Positions 1 to 6,156 of a DNA stretch of 17,735 nt are shown piece after piece. This DNA comes from PNAI01 sp964575715 (GTDB lineage Bacteria > Pseudomonadota > Alphaproteobacteria > Rhizobiales > Xanthobacteraceae). The position numbers and the translations under genes were made by a program. Positions within the stretch are counted from its first letter, which is position 1; every line of letters begins with the position of its first letter. Where the stretch lies: assembly GCA_964575715.1 (NCBI GenBank), contig CAZNSG010000058.1, forward strand, positions 1 through 17,735, written 5' to 3'. Under the pieces are notes generated by a model, which was not told where the DNA came from, made no database searches, and was given only the letters and a program-made list of their open reading frames with translations.

Positions 1-1
1 C

Positions 2-124
2 GTCGAGGGCTTCAATAACGTGCTGGCGCTGCGCCACGAGGTCGAGGGCGGAACCATGTCGGCGCCGGAGCGCTACATCGATTTGAGCTATTACGAGCGC
101 GCGCTCAAGCGACTCGCACGCTGA
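2..124 (+). CDS. C-terminal end of an ABC-type solute-binding protein (partial)
   Basis: Only the last 40 residues lie in the window; the reading frame is open from base 2 to the TGA at 122-124. The tail contains FNNVLALRHEVEG and then PERYIDLSYYERAL, which resembles the C-termini of NitT/TauT (SsuA/THI5-like) periplasmic binding proteins common in Hyphomicrobiales. Such proteins capture a small organic solute for an ABC importer. The family call rests on recall of tail sequences, so it is tentative; that a real gene ends here is more certain than its identity. It is followed directly by a palindromic repeat. Confidence 0.45.
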   Translation, partial: VEGFNNVLALRHEVEGGTMSAPERYIDLSYYERALKRLAR

Positions 125-136
125 CGTTCAACCGGT

Positions 137-304
137 GTAGGGTGGGCTAAGGCGCCAACGGGTCCGCGCGAAGCGCGGCCCGATGACAGGCTCCGCGCCG
201 AGCCCACGCGGTCCAATCGCTCGCGTGCTTGTCGTAATGCGGTGGGCTTCGCCATAGCGCGTCAATGACGCGCGTGAACGCGCTTATGGCTCAGCCCACC
301 CTAC
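137..304. repeat. Palindromic intergenic repeat with nested inverted ends
   Basis: The outer ends are a perfect 12-bp inverted repeat: GTAGGGTGGGCT at 137-148 and AGCCCACCCTAC at 293-304. A second, imperfect inverted pair is nested inside (GGTGGGCTTCGCCATAGCGC at 241-260 against 281-300), so the right end can fold on the left end or on its own inner copy. The middle carries a short GCGCGAAGCGCGG hairpin. The GTAGGGTGGGC end is a style of dispersed repeat seen widely in Bradyrhizobium-like genomes (recalled, not searched). It fills the gap between the solute-binding protein and the ThDP enzyme and could end transcription of the former. Confidence 0.7.
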
Positions 305-337
305 GGACTACTGCACCCCAAAGCGAGAATAAACCCA

Positions 338-2137
338 ATGCCAAAAAACATGCTCGATGGCGGCCAGGTCATCGTCGATTATCTCATCCGCGAGAAGGTG
401 CCCTACGCCTTCGGCCTGTGCGGCCACGGCAATATTCAGTTCATCGATGCGCTCTATGAGCGGCAAGCCGACATCAAGACGATCTCCGTGCACCACGAGA
501 CGGTCGCCGGTTTCATGGCGGATGTGTATTACCGCGTCTGCGGCCAGCCGGTGGCGACCTTCACTTCCTGCGGTCCCGGTTCGGTCAATCTGCCGATCGC
601 GCTCGCCAACGCCTACCTCGATTCCGTGCCGTTCCTGGCGGTGACCGGCAATATCCCGACCAGCCAGTTCAATCGCGGCGCGTTCCAGGAACTCTATCGC
701 CATTATCAGGCCGATTTTCCTTCCACCGTGCGCACCATGTGCAAGAAAGTGTTTCAGCCGACGCGCGGCGAAATGGTGCCGCTCGCCATCCGCCAGGCGT
801 GGAAGACGATGGTCACGGGGCGGCCCGGGCCGGTGGTGCTCGATGTGCCGTTCGACGTCTTCAAGGAGGCCGCCGCCGAAGAAACGCCAAAGCCCGAAGA
901 TTGGAACGCCAATATCTCCTGCCGCTGCGGCGCCGATCCCGAAGGCGTCAAGCAAGCCGTTGACATGCTGCTCAAAGCCGAGCGGCCGGTGATCCTGGTG
1001 GGCCAGGGCGTAAAATACGGCGGCGCCGCCGCCGATCTGCTGGCGCTCGCCGAAAAGCTGCAAATTCCCGTGGCCTGGTCGGCCAGCGGCACCGGCGCGA
1101 TCGATTCCAATCATCCGCTGGCGCTTGGGCTGGTCGCGCGCAACGGGCCCTATCAGTCCAATCATGCCGCGCGCACCGCCGACGTGCTGCTCGCGCTCGG
1201 CGTGCGCTTCGACGACCGCACGTCGAGTTCCTGGCTGCCGGGCTATTCCTTCACCATTCCGCCGACCAAGCTGATCCACGTCGACATCGACCCCGACGAG
1301 ATCGCGCGCAATTATCCGGTCGCGCTCGGCTTGATGGCGGATGTGCGTACCTTCCTGCGCCAGATGCTGGGCGAACTTTCTGCGCGCAAGAACGTCGGCG
1401 AGAGCGCCGCAGCGCGCAAGCAATGGCTCAGCGTCATCGCCGGCTATCGCAAGCAATGGGACACCTATATCGCGCCGGGCTTTATCGAAGATGGCACGCC
1501 GATTCCGCCCCAGCGCGCGGTGCACGAGATCGACAAGGCGCTGCCCGAAGATGCAATCCTCGTGAGCGATATCGGCGTGCATCACAATTGGCTGCTGCAA
1601 TTTTGCCAGCCGCGCCGCCCGGACTCGCTCATCGGCTCCATGGGCTTTGGCCCGATGGGATTTGGCGTCGCCGGCGTGCTGGGCGCGAAATTCGCGGCAC
1701 CCGAGCGTCCGTGCGTATCGGTCTGCGGCGACGGCGCGTTCTTTATGCACGCGAGCGTGCTCGGCACCGCGGTCGAATACGCGCTGCCGGTGGTGTGGGT
1801 GGTGTGGAACAATTACGCCTATGCCTCGATCCGCGGCCTGCAGCGCGGCTATCTCGGCGGGCGCGAGCTTGCCACCGACTTTCGGCACCCGGCGACCGGC
1901 GCGCCCTACAACCCCGATTTCGCCGCCATGGCGCGCTCGGCCGGCGTTGACGGCGTGCGCGTCGACCGCGCCGGCGATCTCGGCGATGCGATAAGAATGG
2001 CGGTCGCCGCCAACAAACCGTATCTGATCGACGCCAACATCGGCGCCGACAAGAATCCAGGAGGCGCCGGCGTGTGGGAGCTGCCGGGTCTGGGGCAAAG
2101 CCAGCCGGCCTTCGGCGGGCGCTATCAGCCGGGCTAA
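338..2137 (+). CDS. Thiamine-diphosphate-dependent enzyme (acetolactate synthase / benzoylformate decarboxylase-like)
   Basis: A 599-residue protein with the three-domain layout of the ThDP decarboxylase/synthase superfamily: pyrimidine-binding domain (about 1-175), central domain (about 195-340) and diphosphate-binding domain (about 380-560). The cofactor-activating glutamate is E54 in VHHETVAGFMADVY. The ThDP/Mg motif runs from GDG at 464-466 to the Asn pair at 491-492, with the normal spacing of 24 residues. GRPGPVVLDVPFDV closes the first domain as in acetolactate synthases. No FAD-specific call can be made, and the ilvB/ilvG role is unlikely because no small subunit follows. Such proteins cleave or join 2-oxo acids; the substrate is unknown. 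The start at 338 has a weak upstream purine stretch (gcgag). The next genes on this strand are the DUF559 insert and the beta-propeller, so it probably heads a catabolic operon. Confidence 0.88.
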   Translation: MPKNMLDGGQVIVDYLIREKVPYAFGLCGHGNIQFIDALYERQADIKTISVHHETVAGFMADVYYRVCGQPVATFTSCGPGSVNLPIALANAYLDSVPFLAVTGNIPTSQFNRGAFQELYRHYQADFPSTVRTMCKKVFQPTRGEMVPLAIRQAWKTMVTGRPGPVVLDVPFDVFKEAAAEETPKPEDWNANISCRCGADPEGVKQAVDMLLKAERPVILVGQGVKYGGAAADLLALAEKLQIPVAWSASGTGAIDSNHPLALGLVARNGPYQSNHAARTADVLLALGVRFDDRTSSSWLPGYSFTIPPTKLIHVDIDPDEIARNYPVALGLMADVRTFLRQMLGELSARKNVGESAAARKQWLSVIAGYRKQWDTYIAPGFIEDGTPIPPQRAVHEIDKALPEDAILVSDIGVHHNWLLQFCQPRRPDSLIGSMGFGPMGFGVAGVLGAKFAAPERPCVSVCGDGAFFMHASVLGTAVEYALPVVWVVWNNYAYASIRGLQRGYLGGRELATDFRHPATGAPYNPDFAAMARSAGVDGVRVDRAGDLGDAIRMAVAANKPYLIDANIGADKNPGGAGVWELPGLGQSQPAFGGRYQPG

Positions 2138-2146
2138 GAATTCGAA

Positions 2147-2205
2147 TTACCTCTCCCCGCTTGCGGGGAGAGGTCGACGCCCGCAGGGCGTCGGGTGAGG
2201 GGGCG
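2147..2205. repeat. Left mirror repeat of the DUF559 unit
   Basis: Two hairpins in tandem. The first is an 11-bp perfect stem, CCTCTCCCCGC (2150-2160) with GCGGGGAGAGG (2163-2173), over a TT loop. The second is an 8-bp stem, CGACGCCC (2175-2182) with GGGCGTCG (2186-2193), over a GCA loop. The right edge, GGTGAGGGGGCG, is purine-rich and lies just upstream of the DUF559 start codon. Confidence 0.85.
2197..2203 (+). promoter_or_regulatory. Ribosome binding site for the DUF559 gene, supplied by the repeat
   Basis: GAGGGGG within the inner edge of the left repeat ends nine bases before the ATG at 2213. This favours ATG 2213 over the in-frame GTG at 2195, which would itself lie inside the repeat and overlap this site. 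Confidence 0.5.
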
Positions 2206-2212
2206 TAGCAAC

Positions 2213-2623
2213 ATGCGTGGCGCAAAAGTTGTAAAAACCAAATTATCCCGGAGACTTCGCCGTGATTCTACGCACGCAGAATTGCTACTGTGGAATCGAA
2301 TTAGATTGCGCGCGATTGGTGGCCATAAGATCGTCCGACAAGAATCAATTGGCCCATTTATCGTAGACTTCATCTGTCGCGAACAACGATTGATCATCGA
2401 GGTCGATGGTGGCCAGCACGCCACAGACAAACGTGATGCGATACGCGAGCAGTGGCTCACAAATCATCGCTACCGCGTGCTGCGCTTTTGGAATAACGAA
2501 GTCATCCAGAACATGAATGGAGTGCTGGAGACGATCGCCGCCGCACTTGACGCGGAAACGCCCCCTCACCCGGCCCTCGCCTTCGGCGAGGACCGACCTC
2601 TCCCCGCAAGCGGGGAGAGGTAA
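2213..2623 (+). CDS. DUF559 (Vsr/MutH-like) putative endonuclease
   Basis: A 136-residue protein from ATG 2213. It has the DUF559 signature of a small PD-(D/E)XK-fold nuclease: an N-terminal basic helix region (LSRRLRRDSTHAELLLWNRI), then GPFIVDFICREQRLIIEVDGG, where the Asp of VDF and the Glu and Asp of EVDG are candidate metal ligands, then RVLRFWNNEVIQN, typical of the family's last strand and helix. The true DUF559 domain ends near ETIAAAL. The remaining tail, PPHPALAFGEDRPLPASGER, and the TAA stop are encoded by the right-hand mirror repeat. The role of DUF559 proteins is not established; relation to Vsr suggests nicking or cutting of DNA. An alternative GTG start at 2195 adds six residues read from the left repeat. 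Confidence 0.8.
   Translation: MRGAKVVKTKLSRRLRRDSTHAELLLWNRIRLRAIGGHKIVRQESIGPFIVDFICREQRLIIEVDGGQHATDKRDAIREQWLTNHRYRVLRFWNNEVIQNMNGVLETIAAALDAETPPHPALAFGEDRPLPASGER
2559..2623. repeat. Right mirror repeat of the DUF559 unit
   Basis: Reverse-orientation partner of 2147-2205. It starts with CGCCCCCTCACCCG (2559-2572), then a 7-bp hairpin CCTCGCC (2575-2581) with GGCGAGG (2585-2591) over a TTC loop, then the 11-bp hairpin CCTCTCCCCGC (2597-2607) with GCGGGGAGAGG (2610-2620) over AA, then TAA. It is translated as the C-terminus of the DUF559 protein. Confidence 0.85.
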
Positions 2624-2645
2624 GCGCCGATAAGGAATTGATACA

Positions 2646-3827
2646 ATGAGCACGACCTTCCCCGAAGAAGCAAAGAACTTCCGCCTGCTCGGACACGATG
2701 CGTCCGCCGCCTGGGGCGGCGGCAGTATCGTGGAAATCAACAAGGGCTTCGCCTATGTCGGCGGCGTCGGCAGCGCGAGCTTCAACGGGCCGGAAGGTTT
2801 TACCGTCCACGACGTGCGCGACCCGCGCAAACCGCGCAAGGTCGCCGAGGTAAAATCCCCGCCCGGCGTGCATTCGCACAAACTGCGCGTGGTCGACGGC
2901 GATATTCTCTATGTCAATTCCGAGCGGCTTTCCGGCGAGGCCGGCCGCAACGCGCGCACCGGGCTTTTCATTTTCGATATCAGCAAAGGCGGCGAGCCCA
3001 AGCAGATCGGCTTCTACGACACGCCGGGCACCGGCCCGCATCGCTTCTGGGTCGACAACAAGCGCAAGCTTGCCTTCCTGCCGAACAACGCGCCGGGCTG
3101 GAACAAGCGCGTGATCTGGACGCTGGACATCAGCGATCCGCTCAAGCCCGAGATCGTCAGCCAGTGGGGCTTGCCTTGGATGAAGGCAGACGGCAGCGGC
3201 GAGGAAGGCGACGCCGCCCCGCACGAAGAAGCCATCACGCTGCATGGCCCGCCCATGATCCGCGGCAACCGCATGTATTGCGCGTGGTGGGGCGGCGGCA
3301 TTTCCATCATCGACTGCACGGATTTGCGCAACATGAAGCTCGCCGGCCACTTGTCCTGGGCGCCGCCGTTTCCCGGCTCCAACCACACCTGCTGGCCGAT
3401 TGGCGAGCGCCCCTATCTCATTGTCACCGACGAAGCGCGCGGCAAACAGAAATACTGGGACGCGCAGTTCATGTGGGTGATCGACGCCCGCAAGGAGGAT
3501 AAATTAATCCCGATCGCGACCTTCATGCCGGAGCGCGAGAAGTACTACAACCGCCCCGGCCGCTACGGCGCGCACAACATTTTGGAAAATCTTCCGGCGG
3601 AAGGGCCGTGGAAGGATCTGGTTTTTCTCACCTACTTCAACGCCGGCCTGCGCGCGGTCAATGTGAGCGATCCGTTCAATCCGAAAGAAGTCGGCTGCTA
3701 CGTGCCGGCGCTCGACGGCGGCCGGCCGGCGGTGCAATCGAACGATATCGGCGCCGACGAGCACGGCCGGCTCTATCTGATCGACCGCGCCGGCGCCGGC
3801 ATGCATATTCTGGAGTACACGGGGTAA
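2646..3827 (+). CDS. LVIVD-repeat beta-propeller protein, possibly metal-binding
   Basis: A 393-residue protein built of repeated blades of the form 'fxVhDVrDPrKPrkV', seen at about residues 52-66 (GFTVHDVRDPRKPRKV), 100-115 (GLFIFDISKGGEPKQI), the TLDISDPLKPEIV segment, IDARKEDKLIP and VNVSDPFNPKEVG. This matches LVIVD-type propellers. No signal peptide is seen, so it is probably cytoplasmic. Histidines recur about once per blade, at H76/H78, H132, H200, H247 and H310, each at an equivalent-looking turn (VHSHK, GPHRF, TLHGP, SNHTC, GAHNI). This is reminiscent of selenium-binding-protein/methanethiol-oxidase propellers, but the role is unknown. The RBS TAAGGA lies at 2631-2636, nine bases before the ATG. 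It probably belonged to one operon with the ThDP enzyme before the DUF559 unit arrived. Confidence 0.8.
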   Translation: MSTTFPEEAKNFRLLGHDASAAWGGGSIVEINKGFAYVGGVGSASFNGPEGFTVHDVRDPRKPRKVAEVKSPPGVHSHKLRVVDGDILYVNSERLSGEAGRNARTGLFIFDISKGGEPKQIGFYDTPGTGPHRFWVDNKRKLAFLPNNAPGWNKRVIWTLDISDPLKPEIVSQWGLPWMKADGSGEEGDAAPHEEAITLHGPPMIRGNRMYCAWWGGGISIIDCTDLRNMKLAGHLSWAPPFPGSNHTCWPIGERPYLIVTDEARGKQKYWDAQFMWVIDARKEDKLIPIATFMPEREKYYNRPGRYGAHNILENLPAEGPWKDLVFLTYFNAGLRAVNVSDPFNPKEVGCYVPALDGGRPAVQSNDIGADEHGRLYLIDRAGAGMHILEYTG

Positions 3828-3839
3828 CCTGTTTCTCCC

Positions 3840-3961
3840 CGTCACCCTGAGGTGCTTGCGCGAAGCGCAAGCCTCGAAGGGCGACGGCCCGGCTGTTGCA
3901 ACAGCGGGGCCGTTCATCCTTCGAGGCTCACCGCTGACGCGGCTCGCACCTCAGGATGACG
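3840..3961. repeat. Dispersed palindromic repeat between beta-propeller and SDR genes
   Basis: The ends are inverted copies (CGTCACCCTGAGGTGC at 3840-3855 against GCACCTCAGGATGACG at 3946-3961, 15 of 16 paired). Inside, GCCTCGAAGG (3871-3880) pairs with CCTTCGAGGC (3918-3927), and CTTGCGCGAAGCGCAAG forms a side hairpin. The unit therefore folds into one long, branched structure. The sequence style (CCTGAGGTGC ... CCTTCGAGG ... GATGAC) is a common interspersed repeat of Bradyrhizobium-like genomes (recalled). It may weaken read-through into the SDR gene, whose RBS starts only 17 bases further on. Confidence 0.8.
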
Positions 3962-3992
3962 GATTACCAGTTGGACGCGAGGAAATGAACAA

Positions 3993-4781
3993 ATGGATCT
4001 TGGATTGAAAGACCGCGTCGCAATTGTCACCGGCGCAAGCCGCGGCATCGGCCGCGCCTGCGCAGCAGCACTCGCGGCCGAGGGCGCGCATGTGGTGCTC
4101 GCCAGCCTCGATCCGGCGCGCAATGCGGACGCGTGCGCGGCGCTTGCCCCCAAAGCGAGTGGCAGGCTGCTTGGCATCCCAACGGATCTTACCAAAGACG
4201 CCGCGGTGCGTGCGCTGTTCGAACGCAGCTTGAGCGAATTCGGCCGGCTCGATATTTTGGTGAATAATGCGGTGCATGTGGGCTCGGGAGATTTCTCCAC
4301 GCTCGACGACGACAAGCTCGCCGAAACTTTTGAGCATAAATTGAACGGCACCGTGCGCTGCACGCGCTACGCCGTTCCCCATATGCGTGCGCGCAAATGG
4401 GGGCGCATCGTCAATATCGCGGGCGGCGCCGCCTGGCGCCCGCAGCTCGGCGCCATTACCGTGGGGCTCAACAATGCTGCGCTGCTGAATTTGACCGTGG
4501 CGCTGGCGACCGATCTCGGCAAGGATGGTATTCTGGTCAATGCCGTGGTGCCGAGCAGCATTCGCACCGAACGGCATGAAGAGAATATCCAGCAGGCGAT
4601 GAAAAAGACCGGGAAATCGGAAGCCGAAGTGATGGCGCCGCGCACGTCGCGAATTCCGCTCGGACGCATGGGCACGTCCGCGGAGGTTGCCGCGGTGGTG
4701 GCGTTTCTGGCATCCGAGCAGGCTAGCTTTGTCACCGGCAGCACTTGGGCGGTGGATGGCGGCGCGTCGGCGCGGCTCTAA
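3993..4781 (+). CDS. SDR-fold protein lacking the catalytic Ser-Tyr-Lys triad
   Basis: A 262-residue short-chain dehydrogenase/reductase fold. The nucleotide-binding TGASRGIG is at residues 14-21, the NNA motif follows LDILV near 91, and the C-terminal FLASEQASFVTGSTWAVDGG is intact. The active site is not. In classical SDRs the triad is Ser, then Tyr 13 residues later, then Lys four further on. The matching positions here are G144 (in IAGGAAW), V157 and N161 (in TVGLNNAALLNLT), while the rest of the helix is preserved. It may bind a nucleotide without classical SDR chemistry, or use other residues. The RBS GAGG at 3979-3982 is ten bases before ATG. Last gene of the rightward block after the ThDP enzyme and propeller. 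Confidence 0.88.
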   Translation: MDLGLKDRVAIVTGASRGIGRACAAALAAEGAHVVLASLDPARNADACAALAPKASGRLLGIPTDLTKDAAVRALFERSLSEFGRLDILVNNAVHVGSGDFSTLDDDKLAETFEHKLNGTVRCTRYAVPHMRARKWGRIVNIAGGAAWRPQLGAITVGLNNAALLNLTVALATDLGKDGILVNAVVPSSIRTERHEENIQQAMKKTGKSEAEVMAPRTSRIPLGRMGTSAEVAAVVAFLASEQASFVTGSTWAVDGGASARL

Positions 4782-4920
4782 AGCTCGGCGGCGATGGCAC
4801 CAAAGGCAATAAACCCAGATGCCGCTAGTCTTGCTGCTTCACCTCCGATTGCAGACAAACCAGCCCACCACGTGAAACGTCGCGATGTGCCAATCGCGTC
4901 TTTTTGTATGGCGCGTTACT

Positions 4921-4994
4921 TGTAGCCCGGATAGAGCGAAGCAAAATCCGGGATAAGCCTAAGAGCGACGGCACCGTTGGCCCCGGATTGCGCA
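4921..4994. repeat. CCCGGAT-type intergenic repeat, partly degenerate
   Basis: GTAGCCCGGAT (ending at 4932) is followed by ATCCGGG at 4946-4952, a 7-bp inverted pair flanking GAGCGAAGC-like sequence, and then by a further CCCCGGATTGCGCA copy at 4981-4994. TAGCCCGGATGGAGCGAAGC-type units are a familiar dispersed repeat in Bradyrhizobium-like genomes (recalled). This copy marks the edge between the SDR gene and the HNH gene. Confidence 0.6.
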
Positions 4995-5022
4995 GAAAGT
5001 GGGACACGATAAGGAGACGCGC

Positions 5023-5601
5023 TTACATCACAAGCTTCCACTGATACGAACCTGCACAACTTATCTTCTCGTGCTTCTCATCCTTAGGCCCGCCGCCTTG
5101 ATGATAGCGGCCCCACGCAAGGCCATATGGCCATTTTCGGATTTCGATCTTCTCTACGAGCATGAATTTCCCAGCAGCGCCGTACCAGCTTTGTCTGACA
5201 ACTTTGATCGGTAGCTTCCTGCCGTTCAGCTCCCACAACTCGAAAATATTGTGCCAGTCGCGCATCGGCACAGTCACCGAACCAAGCAGCTCCGGCTTGT
5301 CAGCAACCTGTCTTATCTTGCGCGCCTGTGTGAGCGCGTTATGACAAATTTGGCAGAGCGTGACGAGAGCCGATTCGGGTACGGTGCGTTGGCCTCTGTT
5401 CTTGGGATAGCCCCATCGGCTGATACCTTCGCTTTCTTTCGCTATCGGTCCCCAGTGATGCGCTTCAAGGGATTTTTCGGAACCGCAATTCCGGCAGCGC
5501 TGGCCGTCGCGTTCAAGAACTCTCAGTCGCAGCCGCGACCACCCGATCTCGACTTCGCCCTCCTCAATTTGTTCGGGCAGGCTCACAGAATTATCTCCCA
5601 T
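5023..5601 (-). CDS. HNH-type zinc-finger endonuclease-like protein
   Basis: A 192-residue leftward protein. It shows the HNH pattern: C36-R-N-C39, then EAHH (H48, H49), then LVTLCQICH with C83, C86 and H87. The four cysteines would bind a structural zinc, and H48/H49 with the later His would form the nuclease centre. The first 20 residues are acidic. The last ~90 residues, rich in Trp and basic residues (DWHNIFELWELNG, KWPYGLAWGRYHQGG), form a separate region I do not recognise. The start is strongly supported: AAGGAG (complement of 5609-5614) sits seven bases before ATG at 5601. Its base composition is less GC-rich than that of its neighbours, and it runs against the surrounding genes, which suggests acquisition. 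It could be a lone homing/restriction-type nuclease. Confidence 0.75.
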   Translation of the reverse strand: MGDNSVSLPEQIEEGEVEIGWSRLRLRVLERDGQRCRNCGSEKSLEAHHWGPIAKESEGISRWGYPKNRGQRTVPESALVTLCQICHNALTQARKIRQVADKPELLGSVTVPMRDWHNIFELWELNGRKLPIKVVRQSWYGAAGKFMLVEKIEIRKWPYGLAWGRYHQGGGPKDEKHEKISCAGSYQWKLVM

Positions 5602-5992
5602 GCTAAAGCTCCTTATGTGGCCGCAACGCAGCGTCAGCTACGTGCAAGCGGGCATAGTGGTTCAGGATTCGCGACGGGGAGGCGGTTGGATTACCGCTTG
5701 GTGTTTCTTAGACCCGTGAGTCCGGGCGTTCTTACTTCTTTGCCCATCGAGGCGAACTTGAGTGCATATCGATTCGGCTGACATGTCAACAATCGAGAAG
5801 CCGCGTCGTTATCAATGGCTGTCGCCAATGCGCAAATCCCGGCTCACCGGCGCCATCCGACACATGATCGCACCACCGTTACGGCGGGCTTAGGAGCTTG
5901 ATCGGCGTCGGCTTGGGGTCAGTTTCGCCCATTCCACCGTGTCCGCCACATTTCTCCTGCTGATCGCATCGCAACCGATTTTGTGCCCGCGA
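5602..5992. other. Intergenic stretch without a recognisable gene
   Basis: Apart from the HNH ribosome binding site at 5609-5614, I see no supported gene, tRNA or clear palindrome. A short GCGGTTGGATTACCGC stem lies near 5682-5697. The open frames here are short or antisense to the HNH gene. The stretch ends in the decayed SDR tail, so it is probably degraded former coding sequence. Confidence 0.5.
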
Positions 5993-6102
5993 CCGCACGG
6001 GCGCAGGGGGATTTTCGAGGAGGCCGGCGCGGCGGTTGCCTTTCTGGCGTCCGGGCGTGCTAGTTTTGTCACCAGATATGCCTAGCAGGCGGACTGCGGG
6101 AT
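5993..6102 (+). pseudogene. Decayed C-terminal fragment of a second SDR gene
   Basis: In one frame from about 5993 the translation reads PHGRRGIFEEAGAAVAFLAS, then GRASFVTRYA, a TAG stop, and QADCG. This lines up with the end of the intact SDR upstream (PLGRMGTSAEVAAVVAFLAS, EQASFVTGSTWAVDGG): the Arg-Met-Gly turn, the AVAFLAS helix and the ASFVT strand are all recognisable. The internal TAG, the missing GG and the absence of any upstream SDR sequence show that only a broken tail remains. It is too diverged from the SDR at 3993-4781 to be a fresh duplicate. Confidence 0.65.
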
Positions 6103-6144
6103 ATCGCCGAGGGTCTTAAAGTGTCGAATAACAGTCGAAGAACA

Positions 6145-6150
6145 AAGGAG
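6145..6150 (+). promoter_or_regulatory. Ribosome binding site fixing the start of the first Bug receptor
   Basis: AAGGAG lies six bases before GTG 6157. That GTG begins directly with the positively charged end of a signal peptide (VRKTFSVFLASL), so it is preferred over the upstream in-frame GTG at 6121, which would place 12 hydrophilic residues before the leader. Confidence 0.75.
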
Positions 6151-6156
6151 AAGCCT

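Larger units (their letters stand above)
2147..2623 (+). mobile_element. Putative small element: DUF559 gene between mirror-image palindromic repeats
   Basis: A 477-bp unit bounded by a perfect 14-bp terminal inverted repeat (TTACCTCTCCCCGC at 2147-2160, complement at 2610-2623). Each end also holds an inner 14-bp match (CGGGTGAGGGGGCG at 2192-2205, complement at 2559-2572) and a hairpin of different sequence but similar shape. Everything between the two ends is the DUF559 gene. It sits between the ThDP enzyme and the beta-propeller gene, which would otherwise be adjacent, so it looks inserted. No target-site duplication is visible outside the 14-bp ends, and mobility is inferred rather than shown. 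Confidence 0.5.

Noticed and set aside
128..139. 12-base match TCAACCGGTGTA shared with 9037-9048
   Set aside because: In a window this size several chance 12-base matches are expected, and the flanks do not match.
308..2098. 596-codon open frame on the minus strand opposite the ThDP enzyme
   Set aside because: Its translation is low-complexity and rich in His, Arg, Ala and Gly with no family motif. It is the usual antisense shadow in GC-rich DNA, and the plus strand has full catalytic motifs.
5640..5720. Stem-like sequence resembling a tRNA fragment
   Set aside because: Only a short GCGGT...ACCGC stem is seen; no T-loop GGTTCGAATCC or acceptor pairing could be found.
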